DNA of 64,000 bases from Triops longicaudatus (taxonomy: Eukaryota; Arthropoda; Branchiopoda; Notostraca; Triopsidae). Below, one piece after another: positions 38,109 through 51,800 of the stretch. Both the position numbers and the translations under genes were made by a program. The DNA lies in the NCBI GenBank assembly GCA_022885665.1, contig JAGQDJ010000625.1, forward strand, positions 1-64,000, read 5' to 3'. How positions within the stretch are numbered: position 1 is the first letter of the stretch; every line of letters starts with the position of its first letter. Below the pieces are notes generated by a model. It saw nothing but the letters and a program-made list of their open reading frames with translations, did not search any database and was not told the origin of the DNA.

Positions 38109-38753
38109 ATGCGCACCTCGTGTCAAAAATATAACTATGTTCAACTTTCTATCAGTTGTTTAAAATCTTTCTCTCTCTCTGTCTTCGTTACCTTCCTTTC
38201 TACGTTTCCTTCCTTGCCTGTCATTATTCTTGGCCTCCTCGCTCCTTTTATATTCTACGATTTTCAACACTTAAATTACCCCATAAGCTATAGCACAAAT
38301 TGGGGTGTAGAAAATTCACCTGGAGTGTCGAAACTTATTGGATACCTTACAAAGTTTTGTGTTTTCTTTTATATACGTTGGAAATTTATATTCGTAGTTG
38401 TAACAATGTCACGAACGAAATTGGTGTACTATTATAATCCCCCGGGTCTCACCCCTTTTCCCTCCTGTAAATATCCCAAAAAGTCAAAGAAGCTTGTGCC
38501 AGGTGCAGAACATCTTCAAAAAGATCTTCTGGTAGGATTGAAACTTCATATTCCTTTATACCAGAAGTCAAGCATTCCAGGAGCAATTTGTAGTACTGTA
38601 GCAGCTAACGATAGTTTTCATATTCTTAAAACCGCGCGCACAGGTGTTCACCCTTCACCCTTTTGGTCCAAAACCCTTCTCCTTATAAAAATCAATTCTT
38701 GGGACACTGAGAAGAAAGGGATTGGCAGATTGGCGTGGCTCAAACTTTTCTGA
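38109..38753 (+). other. Unassigned 214-codon open reading frame
   Basis: Longest ORF outside the recognised genes. The translation starts with a hydrophobic stretch (residues about 15-50), a second hydrophobic patch near 80-98, then a Lys/Pro-rich part. I recognise no domain, and the codon pattern is not clearly different from the flanks. It could be chance, a lineage-specific gene, or an old insert. Confidence 0.15.
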
Positions 38754-41700
38754 CAGCTGTCATTGCCCGTTGTTATAGAATCTAGCCCCTTGTGTGTCCC
38801 TTTTTACCCTTACCACCCCTTCTTCACCCCCTTGAACCTTTCCAACGTGTCCCAACCCAGAAGGTTAACATTTCAGTTTGGAGACCCGTCAAAGTCAGGT
38901 CAAATTATGGGTACGGTATTGTTAGTCCTGTACCAGCGCACTACGTTGTCAGTATACAGTACTGTACAAGTACTTACACTTGGTACTGTATTTGGTATGT
39001 TATGTGGAATACCATAGAATACCGACACTAAAAAGAAGAGTTCATCATCGGAATACACGTGAAAAGAGATGATTTGGAAGAGGAAAGGGGTTCGGGTATT
39101 TTTACCCTTCCCGACAAGGAGTCACAGGTGTGTTAGACTTTGAACAATGCCAACGAGGGTTAAGGAGTTGGGGGTGAGGAATATTTAGGGAACGTTTTGA
39201 CATTTAGTAACAATAGAAAAGTTGAAGTTAGAACTTCAAACTTCCCCGGGAAAAAAGTTTCAAAAATCTTGACTTCCTCCAAAAGTCTTAAAAATTGTCT
39301 TGACTAGGGCTTTTTACCCCCCACTGTGTAGCATCACCCCATTCAAGTCTTTTTCCTTCATTCATCTTGGTTTTCTTTCGGGGGTGAAGGCTAGTACAAG
39401 GTGTTAAATGCAGTTAAAGTTCCTATTGCTACAAACGAGACAAGTTGGAGGTCTTTCTATCGTGAAAGGAGGGTAAAACAGATGTTTTACCCGCTTACAA
39501 TCTCAGTTTGTAAAATCTGATAGAGCAAGTAATTTTTCTGTTGTTAAATAAAAACTGCCGTGTTGAAGATAAAGGAAAATATATAAAAAAAGAAAAAAAT
39601 ATTTTCAAAAATGTTTCGGAGAAATGGAGGTAGAAAAGGGGTAAAATGAAGTTTTTATTTGGTTTTCATTTAGAAGGGGTTGATACGTGATCCATTTACG
39701 TTTCGTAGGACGGGGAGTCAACAGGAGATGGACATCCAATATGGGCAATCTAAACAATTGTCAGCTGGGCCCCGAAAAGTTGAACAAGGGCGAACTTGTC
39801 AGTGAGATGGTTAAAAGAAGGCGAAAGCTTAGGAGTTTTTCTCAGGGCTTGGAGATTGTCAAACTTTGTGGTCCATATGTGTTTAAACGGTGGTGACTTC
39901 TTCTCGGGTTTGTTTATTTGCGCGCGCTTTAACTAGCCTTACTAGACAAGTCGAAGGAAAGGCTACGAACCTATTGTCTAAAGGATTCGGGAGATTTCTA
40001 TTTTTAGAGGATTCGAAATTTGATACGATTCGAACTTGTTTGTGAAGTTTTTTCTACTTTATAAAATCTATTTTTGTGTGTCAAGTGCAAAGTTGCATCG
40101 AAATATTGACGTGGATTTTGCTTTTAAAAATAGAGGCAGTTTTAGCGATTTGTGAGTCATTTCTGTAAGGACGCAGAGCTAGAAAGGTTTTGGTAAGAGG
40201 TGTTTAGGGCAAAAGGCGGACACATGAATGACACTCACGATTTTCTAAGCTCAACTAATTTACATAACCGGACTGGGCCAATTACCACGTGTTCGAGACA
40301 CACATCAGTGAGGTTGGGTAGTTACACAGACTGTTTGCTGATGTTACTAGCTGACCGTTACACAGTAGTTTGAAACGTAGATTAGAACACAGTTTAGCAA
40401 ACGTCAATTGAGGAAGACTCTCGAAAAAAAACTCACTAAGATTTCGCAATTTCCAATTTATCTGGACTGGAGCTGTCACGTTCTATTAACCGTGCTAGTC
40501 CTTTCGTTTCATAACAGGCTATTTTTTTTAGATTTCAAACTCCACCAGACACAGCTTTTTTAGTGTCACATTGGTACCTCGTTTTATGGTACATTCCGGT
40601 TACAGATTATCAGGAAATGTCAATAAAAAGCAAGTGTGATGGACTACGACATTCGTTCTTTATCCCACGTTCTTACGGACCAGTAACCCGTAACCGGGAT
40701 TTTGCTTCGGGGTTGGTAGGGTGCAGATTCGCAGGGGTTTCCTCGTTTGCAATGTTGTGGACAATTGAGGTTTCTTCTGTTTTCATTAAAAAATAAGAAT
40801 TTCTGGGGCAAGGGAGTTAACCCAAGCGCACCTGGGTAAGGGGGTGTCTGTAATTATGACCTTCCGCAGCGACCGTACCACAGTTTTCATAGGTCATCCT
40901 AAGAAACTTAGTCGTCACAAGAGTGATGTTGCTCGTCATTGGATTAGTTTTAATGAATATAATACGGACTCTCCTATTACTGGTTTCGCGTGGGTTACTT
41001 AGCTCTGCCATGAAGCACATTGAGCGTGTTAACAAGGAAGCTCGGAGTGTCCTTTAATTAAGAGATTTTCCGCCAACTTTAACTTCTTAATCAACCTCTG
41101 TGACAGTAAAACTTCCAACGATTGGTCGAACATCGGAAAGAAGCCGTAAAAAATGGTTTTGATGGATCAGATTCCCATTGGGGAATCCCAAAGATTCCGC
41201 TAATGTATTGAAAACGGGTTCAGTAGGGTTTTGAGTAAAAAAAAGGGGGGTTCGATAAATTTTCAACGGCTTCTCGATACTTCACGTTTTTCCAGTAAGT
41301 TATTTGTAACAATGCGGTATTGTTGCGTTTTGCGGCAGTAGCATTACTGCACGATGACCTCGACGAACTTCAGAAAGGACAGTTGAGCATTCTTAAATTG
41401 TGTCTGTGAGTAGTAGATTATGCTGAATTGTAAGATTGTGAGCTAAGAGATATGTTTCACGATAAGGACTTTTGTTACAATAAAACACTTTTAACTTGTT
41501 GGTGAACTAAAAAAAAAATATAGGTCCCTCGTAATTCAGTAGTTTCACTGTACGTACATTTGTCGTTTACGCGTAAGGGTAAGCTCGGTTCTCATTTTTA
41601 TTTATTATCAACTGAAGTCTCTCGTAGCTACCAGCCAATCATCAAATGCAGAAACTGAAAATATTACTCATTTGAGAAAGAAATAATTTATATTGATTAT

Positions 41701-42837
41701 AAATATCTATTCTACTAAGTCGTGCACCGTAGCAAAAAAAAATATTAATAAATTTAGCCGTCAATAAGCTGTGCCTGCGATGGCTTCTAGAAAAAAAAAG
41801 AAACGTTCGAGCTATTAAACACCTTACATGTAGCAGATGTGCGTTGCTTCGTTTACTGTCGTCAGCAATATTGTGTGCTTCCAGGCATTCAAACTACTAA
41901 ACAGAAACGGAAATACTAGTGCCATGCTTTGTTTCACTGTCGAAAAATAGGACGTCTCAATCATTTCTTTTGATCTTCGGGCTCATTACCGCCAGGACAG
42001 TACCATTGTTCTATCTGTTACGGGCAATGATCCCTTCCGTATCTACACACAGAAAGGACGATAGAGCACAATACGCTGTTACTGAACTGTGTACTGTCCG
42101 TACTTTCCAATACGTATGAAAATGTCACAGGGATAGAAAAGGGAAAAGAAGCTTTTATGAGTTCCAATATCACAAAAGAACTCTTTGAAGTGATCCACGC
42201 TCCATTACACTTCGTTTTCAAGTTTGTCTTCGCCGAAATAACTTCCCGACAACATATTTCTTCCCCATTTCCAGAACGCTTCATGAAACACAATTTTTAA
42301 TAAGCCTCCCAAGATGAGGCCTCGAATGCTAGACATTTTTAGCGTAACCTTAGCCAGCAAGCGATAACTGTGTACGGAATTTTTGTCGGTAACATTTCTT
42401 AAAGATTGTGATTTAATAGTTACTAAAGAAAAAGACCAGTACTTGGCGTGTTAACTCTTGCTATTAGATTTCCAAAGCAACGATTTGGAATAAGAGAGAA
42501 GAAGAAACCAGGCACATAGGATGGAGCACACTTGAAAATGAGAAATGAGTTAACACAGAGCGCCAAACATATCTTGTTTCGTTAACCTTTCTGTAACGAG
42601 TCAACTTAGCCCTCCCAAGTTTGGAGTTCTAATAAACAAGAACTATAACAAATCTTAACTAAAGATCATTTCCATTTCTCCAATGTTTGTCTTTACCCTT
42701 TCGGGGAAAAGTCTTTTGATTTTGTGCAAGAAAGCCGCCAACGGTTATTGTAACTCCGGCTAAGATTTTTTTTAATTTTTATTTTTGTTCAAGATTCGTA
42801 AGTTTTTTTTTCTTTGTAATACTGTCAATAATTGTGC

Positions 42838-42909
42838 CCATAATTTAATTATTAAAATTATTAATTAATTAATTATTTATTAATTATTAATTTAATTATT
42901 TAATTATGG
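42838..42909. repeat. AT-only imperfect palindrome (72 bp)
   Basis: Starts CCATAATTTAATTATT and ends with the matching AATTATTTAATTATGG; the arms pair with a few mismatches. A separate perfect hairpin follows at 42929-42948 (TTCCTTAC, loop TTAG, GTAAGGAA). Confidence 0.8.
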
Positions 42910-44886
42910 AAATTAAATTATTATACAGTTCCTTACTTAGGTAAGGAATAAGATGAAACTAAACAACCTGGAGGAATAGAGCTAAGTTTACGAATATACT
43001 AAAGAAAATGCAGTTTCGGTCATGAATCGTCTATATATATGTAGGCTATATATTTGTATTCCACATTTGTAACAGTGTGGATGGAATATAGAAAGCGAAA
43101 TTTACGTTCTTCCCAATTTGTAGTATTTTAAAGAATGTATTGTTTGCAACCATGTGAATGTGTATGGAATATAGGAAGCGAAAAAAATACAGCGAAAAAA
43201 AAATACGGGGGAAATATGAACTTCCGTTACGCTTGTTTAGTTCTATCACACGACTCCCCAAGTGACACGTGAAAACTTCTGTTTCCTGCATTAGTTCACT
43301 TATACTTTTGACGGTGGATTCGAGGGGTGAGGGCGGATAGAGGGTAGCAAGTAAGCTATCGCCACCAAGTCGGCCAAAAGAAGAAAACAGGCTAATGTTC
43401 TTTAACATTGAAAAGGCGCCTGCATGGAGGCGCCTGAATTATATACAGCCCAGCCCAGGAGGAACGCTACGCACAAAAAAAGAGACATAAGCAACAATGA
43501 GGGGGCGACGGTGAGGGAAAGATAGGAGAAGTGAGATGGAAAGACAGAAGCCGGGAACTTTTAGCAAAGAAGTTTCAAACAAGGAATCGCTGCCGCCTGT
43601 CGCCGCCGCAACCTTTTAGCGTCTTGGTCATAAGCCACTAACAACTCCCCGCGCCACCACACTTTACCCTCGTCTCCTCACCCTCTTACCGTTCCATATA
43701 GCACAAACCATCTCAAAATACCCAATTTACCGTTGTGCCGTAGTGTGTAAGCGAGATGCAGATTTCAGTTACTTGAAAGGAAATGTGCTTATGAGAATGA
43801 TTCAGTACAATCGGTAGCTTATTCATCCCTTCTTTCTAGAACATAGGAAGTAGTCAAAAGTAACAATTAACTTCCTCAGTTGAGCAATTAGTAAATGTAA
43901 GGTTCTCGCATAATATTATCATATACAAAAAGAATGTCATCATATCAAAATAATAAAACTATGACAAAATTTTTTATAATAATAATTTGTGTTAAAAAAG
44001 AAATAAAAAAGCACGCACATAATTAGACGAGCGAATAAAACGATGATTAAGTAAATAAAACAAAAGTAAGACTTTATTTTTCTGTCTGCAATGGACGTAC
44101 TGGAGTCAAACCAGTGCCCTCTGTTAAAGCGGAAATTTGATAAAACAGATTGAAGCATTAGTTCAAACTGAACTATAGTGATTCCCTGTTTACGTAAATT
44201 TATACATTCTTAGCGCTTTCGACAACGTTAAAGACTCCATAAAACGAACATTGTACTCCAATTTACTGTGTCTATGTATAAGAACAGTTGTGCTATACAG
44301 TCGGACTTGAGAGACAAAATTTACGTAAGATGAATCATGTAAGTAACAATTCAGTTGCCTCAGTTCCTTGTTACAGTTCCTTAGTAATACTACGCTAATG
44401 GGGCTGCACTCTCTTAATGGTATGTCCTACATTTATACTCGTGTTGCGAATGTGTCGTACAGAGCTCTTGGTAAAAAGATTGGGCTTTTCAGCTTTGGAA
44501 TTAAGTGTTTTAATTAAAACACATTACTCAGCCTTAGCCTTTCGTATATTAGAAAGTAACCTCATGTAATGCTAATAGAAGCAACAAACACTTGGTTTTA
44601 TTAATTAAATAAATAATTCAGAACTATTCTACATGCTCATGAAGCTCTTATGCCGCTAGAAAACTTCATCTATATAAATATGTAAGTTTGTGTAAGTTCA
44701 CCAGAAATCAGTCCATCAACAAGCAAACGCCTAGGGCTCAAGGGTAAATTAGCAAATTTTTCGATGCATTTGACTCTACATTGCCAACTAGTTAAGTTGG
44801 GATCAAACGCGAGCACTTGCTCATATATATGGCTTGATACTTCATGCGTTTTCGAAGTTACACGCACGTTACAAGTGTCATTCAAA

Positions 44887-44900
44887 CAGGGCCGCAGCGA

Positions 44901-44941
<41 letters not shown>

Positions 44942-45063
44942 AGAGGTGGGTCTGGGGGTTTTCAATGTGCAGTTTTATTGGACACTTCTGTTTCACCTAT
45001 ATTCCCCATTATAAAATAAACATTTCGGGGATTAACCATTTAAGCCCCCTGACTATGGGCCTG
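44887..45063. mobile_element. Short hAT-like MITE with internal poly-T
   Basis: Left end CAGGGCCGCAGCGAGG. Right end, read inward on the minus strand, CAGGCCCATAGTCAGG; 11 of 16 bases agree. The 8-bp flanks cattcaaa (44879-44886) and tgttcaaa (45064-45071) agree at 6 of 8 places. Total 177 bp, including 37 T (44904-44940) close to the left end. No coding capacity. Confidence 0.7.
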
Positions 45064-48000
45064 TGTTCAAATGTATGATATGAGCGTATATAAGTGAACT
45101 AGTAAAGTAAACACTTGAGCATTTAGCATTTACTGCTGTTTGGTTGTGGCAAAGATTATAACAATGCCGTACAAATCAAAGGAATGTGAATTGTACGAAA
45201 AGGAGCACAGTTTAATTGGGAAAACATAAAGAAGCGAAGTAACACAAAGTAATTCATTTACATCTGAGAGTGTGAGTATAAGGGTATGCGTAAATAAGTT
45301 GAATTGTTTAGTTTCAATTCGATATCAAAAATATTTTTGGACTTGCTTTAATAAACGAAAACTGTTTTCGTTTACGTGCTAGTGAATGTACTCTAATAAC
45401 CTGTACTTTCGGATTAGTGCACTTACACGTATGAAAAAGTGCAATGTGATAAATTACATGAATTGAAATTTAATCCTGTTTCTTTGGAAACTTTTCAAAT
45501 GTAAGTTATAAATCTTAATGCAGATAAACTTTTAATAGCGCTCTGCGTCAGTACTAATGAAGTTCACTAATGATCAGAGATTTCTGGGACCGTATATGAA
45601 GAGAAAATGTATAGAATCAGTTGAGGAAATGATTGAAAAGTTTAATGGGTTCGGTGATTCTTTAGAGACAAGGTCCCGATTTTTCTTTTCTTTTGTCGAT
45701 AATATGTGTTAAGGAAGGAGACACGCGTGTGGCACTTGGCTATTGCCGTCGTTTTGGGGCGTTAAAAGCTTTTGGCAGACACCAGAAAAGGCCTAACATG
45801 TCTGGAAGGACAGGGACCCGGCGTGTTTTACAACTTTTATGTGTCCCATCTTTTTTCCCTTTTGGCCTGGCCAAGGAGGCGGGCTTGCGGGCCAAGAAGA
45901 AATTTTCTCTTTCCTTTCAGGTCGGTTTTTTGGAGCCGCCCGGGCTGATGCACACGCTTGTGAAAGATGTCGATGGAGTCCGCCGCGACAGCCAACAATT
46001 AAACCATTTTGGCGGGGAATTCTCCCATCCTACACAAAAAATGACATTAGGCTCTCCGGACACTTTTCTTAGACAGCCGGAATGCAAAGCGTGGAATCTT
46101 TGCTGTAACAAGGAGTCTCGGAAGAAATTTACGAAAGCTATTCTTTTGATTACCTTTTAATTTCTTTATAAAATATAGCGAAAATATTGGCAAATTTAGT
46201 ACTATTTTGGGTCCTTTGATAAAAATATTTAGAAACGAATTCAAGTTATAATTTTTAAAGCTAAGATTTTTCTATTTCACTTTAATAGTTTTTCGTTGTC
46301 AATCCGGTCCATGTGATTTTGTTTTTGCCTGTGAACCACTTTTTCAAAGTTAAGGTTTCATAGAATGAGCAAAAAATGTGAAAATTATTTTAGACGTTAA
46401 TTTGTCTGTAGCAGAATGCTTGTTGTGCAAATTTTCCCACTTCAGTACAGATTGTTCAGCTCTTTATATTGAGGTTGCTATGAAAGTGTTTAGAACAAAC
46501 TAATCGTGATACTTTTCCACTTGTTCCCAAGTGCCCCACCTCAATCGAATGAGATGCTGATAATGCTGCTGTTTCCGACAGTTCCAATACGATGTCAGCA
46601 AAGAAATTTGTGAGAATATACTCTCGTTACTTAGTTACGTAGAAGAGACAGAAATTGTTCCCACAAACGACCCACATCGTCTTCTATATTAGCGCCAGTT
46701 ATTGCTATTTACGAATGATGTATTCACGCTGTTGTAGTGAAAGTTAACTGGGGTGCTCAGCCTGCCCCCTACATAGTTCTTTTTCCCCTTTGCAAAATAA
46801 ATCCGAAATTATTGGTTTTATGTAGTACAACCGCTTTTTCTCTACCAATACTCCCCGTTAGAGATGAGAATAACTGAAGAGCACTGTGCCGTACCTCTTA
46901 TACCCCTTTCGGTTAGCTCCATGGGTGGTAGAGAGGGTGGTTGGGGGAGGAACGGTTGTCATATTAATAATCATGAGTGTTTACGCTCATTGAATTACAA
47001 TAAGCTTTTCCAATTGCGGCAAGGAGATAGCAACCGACAACCGACACACGTACACGTTTCTCACCACCCTCCCCTCCGCCACCCCCTTTGCTCCCCTATT
47101 CGAGTGTGGAATAAAAAAGCGCACAGGGAAAGATTTGTCCTCCAACAAGTTCAAATCCATCAAGGAAGTGCATTAGGCTTAAAGAAAGAAAAAGGTTCTG
47201 GATTCTTACGCGGTTTTTCGGAGGGTTCTACGGAGGGGTGTAGAAGTCGCGTGACTGGCCGTCGCTAGCTCCCCCACGCAACGCAACGGACACTCGACTA
47301 ACTGATTATGCGCCATGCTTCCGCCCGCCATTGCCAGCCACGTGGCCTTCGGTGCGGTTTCGCCATATTCTTGCGTTTTTGGGGTCAAAGTTGGGCGCTT
47401 TTCCCATCACGCGGAGGGTGAAGGATGAGGGAACGGTGAAAAGAGCACAGGGCAGCAGCTCTTGCTCAATTAGCAACGTATTGTGTGACAACGACACGCT
47501 CATCTTAAAAGAGGATCCAATACATTCTGCGGACGTCCTGGAACCACAACAACCGGCCTACTCTACTCCTCCTAGTTCCTCCTCGCTCTGTAATTCAAAG
47601 AAGCTTTGACTAACCCTTTTTCACCCTTCTTCGCTTTCTTTTGTTGAGGTTTCTACCGCTCGCCGCCACAGAGGCTCGTTAATAAAGTTGGCGAGGGAGT
47701 TTGGTGGGAATTCACGGCTAGATATGTTGCCAAAATCTCTTGAAAAACGTTCACCCTTCAGAACGCTTTCTATAAGCAAACCGAAACTCTTTTACAAATC
47801 TCGAAGACTGACTCTTTTGGAGTCCAAAATGTATACATATGTAGAACACAATTTTAACGTTAGCAAAAAATGATTTTAATTAGAAACAATAATTATTAAT
47901 TTATTAGTGGAGATTAGAGCTAAAAAAATTAACCAGATTCAGCAGAAGATTTTAGTTTCCCGCAAGTTTGAACCCCAACTCACTAAAACTTTAACTACTG

Positions 48001-48771
48001 AAACTCTCTCACAACACTTCTAAAACCACCCTCGCCTCTACAGGGGGCGAAGAGGGGAGTACGTTAAGTATATCGAATCTAATCACGTGACCTCTCTAAG
48101 TTCATTAGGTTGCCTATTGTCACCATTCCAATCGAATTTTCACATCCACAATCTTCTCAACCTTGCCCAAACACCCTTCACACCCCAGGAGGGTTAATTG
48201 TACCCCAAGTATACGTATATGAAGAGCTATCGAAAAGTTTTTCCTATTGATTTTCGGCGAAATGTTGGATAACTTTAACGAGCCGTGGAGACTTCTTTGC
48301 GTTGTCAGCGTCGTCTTTCACCCCCTTCGGCTCGGTGTACAGGACCCTGACATCATGCAACCCTCTCACCCCACGTCGCGAGCCGAATGTCCAGTAATTG
48401 AATGAGTGGACAGTGGACACTCGATCTTTTCCCTCACTTCTCCGCTTTCATCCTCCCTAGAAAAGTATATTGCGCACTCGATATGGGTATACTACACATG
48501 TTAACCCTCCCTCCTCCTCTTCTTGCAGCTACTGTCCACCTTTCAACCCCTTCAACGACAGATCGTCAAATTTAGACAGTTCCTGGGGACTTTCTTCCCA
48601 CTAAGATCAAATTGAGCTTGGTGTCATAAAAATTAATCACAGCACAAAAGTAAACATCACAGAGTGACCGGGCAATTCGTTCAAGGAGTTCCGAGTTCGT
48701 AGTAGAGCAAACTGAATTTATCTACAATTAAGTTTTTTTATGTCATAGTTTTTATGAAAACTTTTCTCGTT

Positions 48772-48773
<2 letters not shown>
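45064..48773. other. Gene desert segment 4
   Basis: No recognised gene. A 155-codon frame at 45693-46160 (plus) lies in locally GC-rich DNA and looks like nothing known. GGGTGAA/TTCACCC motifs occur at 47416, 47620, 47750 and 48317. The interval 46860-47600 is GC-richer with several short open frames on both strands. Confidence 0.45.
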
Positions 48774-48841
<68 letters not shown>

Positions 48842-48842
48842 N
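48774..48842. repeat. Poly-T tract (68 bp) ending at an N
   Basis: 68 T followed by a single undetermined base at 48842. Like 37070-37181 this marks an unresolved homopolymer in the assembly. Confidence 0.95.
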
Positions 48843-51800
48843 TTCTGAGAGGGGATTTAGTGTAAGTTTTCATCCTTGCTTTAGCATTAAAATTTTGCCG
48901 CATTCAATGCAACCTAAAAGTACTTTCGCGGAGAGTGTAAAGTAAGAACACTTGAATGTCTATTAAAAGTTTTTTTTTTAGCTTTCAGCGAAACTCGGTG
49001 GCTTTTTCTTGCAACTTTTCAACAACTTCTTCCGAGTTTTTTTGCAAATTTTAGAGAATGGGCTATTTATTATGTGTCTAAGGCACGAAGGTTTCGGTTT
49101 ACTTTTTGGTTCGTGCTGAGAAAGTGTTTTGTCATTGTTGTAGAAAATTGCTTCATAATTTTTGTCTTGGGAGAAATACGATTAATTTTTCTTTAACAAG
49201 CACTTTTTAATAAGGGTCACATTAAAAATTAAGTGGTTATTCTGTTTGGTTGGTTTCATAGGTAAGAGAATGGTAGCAGATATGTTGTTCAGTATTTGTC
49301 ACTGAAACTGTATTGGCTTAAAAATTTTACGAGTCAAGATAAGTTCAATTGACCGAGCCTTAGAGAAGATCAAGTGCCTATACCCAAAGTTATGGAGGCA
49401 TACTTCTTTAGGCATACTTTGAGCAACAACCTTCTGTAACTAATATGAATTTCTGTTCACAATATGTGCTACCGTTCATTTGTCAACTCCCGGTTCTCTT
49501 TAACGTTATTGATCTTGTTCCCTGTGCGCCCGCACATGAAGTGTGTTCAACGCAAAAGAATAACATGTCTGATGCCTAGCTGTCAAATAAAACGGTTAGC
49601 TCCATGAAGGGAGTTTTCAAGCTACCCATATAGAAAAGGAGAGAGAACTGTTTAGTGCACAACCACAGAAGAGACAAAAAAGCCATGAATTTTTTCCATT
49701 TTTTTTAAAAAAAAAAAGAGAAAAGTTTCTGTAAGCTGAGAGAAAAAAAATCAAGGCGCATGAAAAGTTTCTGTTTCATTTCACGCTGACGCCAAAGAAA
49801 AACACCGCAAGATGAAAATATAGATCTTAAAACAGTATAACTTTGTATACCAGAGCTCTGACCTATCTCCCTCTCTCCTATTACCATTTAATCTTTAAAC
49901 ACTTACGCTTCTTGCAGCTTTTTTTCTGAAACTGCAGTGGACGAAAAAAAATTATATTGAAAAATTTTTGATTTTCCTTGAAATTTTTGCGAGGATTGAG
50001 CTGTGCATGGTGTTTAAGTTCGGAGTTTTCACTTTCTACCACACTTCTTCATCGCCTTTTTGCCTGTTTTCCGTGTTCTTCATGCTCTTCTCCGGGCGGC
50101 GTGGACACGCTTCAAGACTGGCCAATGTGGCGCCGAAAGAAAACAACCATCGTCGTGAGATGGTTCTTTGAAAAAGTTGGAAGTTCCTTCCCGGGTCCAC
50201 GGGAGACCACACAGGAAAAACTACAACCAGGGCTCGAAAGAAAAAAATTAAACTCAATAAAGATAACGTCAAAAACTTATCTCATTTGAAAAAAAAAGGC
50301 TTGAAGAAAAAAATATTTTAAGTAACGAGAAACATAAAGCCTATGGAAACTTAAAAAAAAATAAAGGAATTTGAATTTAAAAGAGATTTTTATTATATTG
50401 AGTTTTTTAGCTTTATGGGGGAAAATTCAATGAAAAAATGTTACCAAATGTCCTACTATCATATTTTTAACATAGCTGATTTCACTGGAGCCAATAATAC
50501 GCACGTACGAGAACAGCCTTCAAGATGATTATCAAAGGCAGTTTGCTATATATTTTCAAATTTGCAAGTAAAACTTACTGTAATATTTTCCAAATATTAC
50601 ATTTCACTGGTGTTTATGTCTACGAAATTTTTCTTCGCATGCTGAAAATCCAAATAATTCCTAGCTTTTAGGTGGATATGCGAAACCAAGTTGTGTGAGG
50701 ATTATTAAATAAAAAAAGTTTTGAGCTAATTTTGGATTACGCAAGGAGAATTATGAGCGATTTGGAACTTTCCAAGCGTTTCAATACGGCTTAGGAGCAT
50801 TTTAAGCAAGGAAAATGCTTGGAATACAATGTGGGTGTTTTGAAAAAAAAAATGGGGACGGGAGCGAAGGCAAGGAGGGCGTAAGAACATGGCATCGTGC
50901 AACCGGTAAGAAGCTGCTGTGTAATTAGCAGGCTCTGGGAAATATTTTGCTCAGCTTTTTGTAACTGCAGCAACGGTCTAAGAATACGAAAAGGAGAAGA
51001 AAGTGGGTGGCCGGGGTGAAGACTGTAAGGGTGGGTTGGGAGGATAAAGCCGATGTCTGGTTTCTCGTATGGCTCTGAAACTTTTGCCACGCGCCTGACA
51101 ATCCAAAATGAACGTGATCGGCCATAAGAAGAGCGGATTTGCGAACTAACCGTTTTTCCCTCCCTATAAGAAGGTGGAAAAGAAGGTGAAATGGGGTCGT
51201 TAAGACGGAGGGGATGGGCATATGAAGAAATCTTTTCCGTCCTAGGGATTTAGAAACCGATTTGAAGGGGGCGTCTGATCTGTCTAATTTGTTCCAAAAG
51301 ACGACCTAATAGATATTCAGGAATGTTTTCTTACTTTTCAAAAGAGGATTTTTTGTTTCGCGTTTCAGACATTTTCCCTCTCCATTCACTGAGCTGGACT
51401 TACTTTACACACTGGGATTTTTTGTCCACACTTAAGAGCATTTTCTGAAACTAGGCTTCTGCTTTGTATGCCGAGTGGAGAAATGGCTATAAGTAGTGAT
51501 GAATTTTAATTTAAACTTGCTCGAGAAAAATTTGCAGAATGCGTGATTTTCTGTTTAATGAATTTGGCAGTAGAGACAAAGCTTTGTAATGTTAATTTAT
51601 AAGTTAGGATGATGAAATTTAGAAAATAAACCTTCGTGAATTTCGCGGTTCTAGGAAACTAGGTGTAAAAGTCTATATTTATAATTGAGGTCGAATTTTG
51701 CTTTTAAGGCGCATCGGGATCTGAGATTTTAAGAAAATGTAATACAATATTTCATTGGAGATTTTCGTGACATTTCGACAGTGTGTGTTGAAACTTGTAG

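Larger units (their letters stand above)
37182..44886. other. Gene desert segment 3
   Basis: No recognised gene. It contains the longest unexplained open frame of the window (38109-38753, plus), a cluster of TTCACCC motifs (38647, 38654, 38823), a GTAC-rich patch around 38930-39010 and an AT palindrome at 42838-42909. The interval 43430-43720 is unusually GC-rich and CpG-containing for the desert and could be a promoter or conserved element. Confidence 0.45.

Noticed and set aside
44058..44150. tRNA-like 3' half (GGTTTGACTCC) on the minus strand
   Set aside because: No matching acceptor stem or D arm upstream; cannot be folded into a tRNA.
44670..45078. Frames of about 105 codons on both strands over the poly-T at 44904
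   Set aside because: They exist because the poly-T/poly-A has no stops; the locus is a MITE.
45693..46160. 155-codon plus-strand frame
   Set aside because: Locally GC-rich so fewer stops; no recognisable domain and no splice partner.
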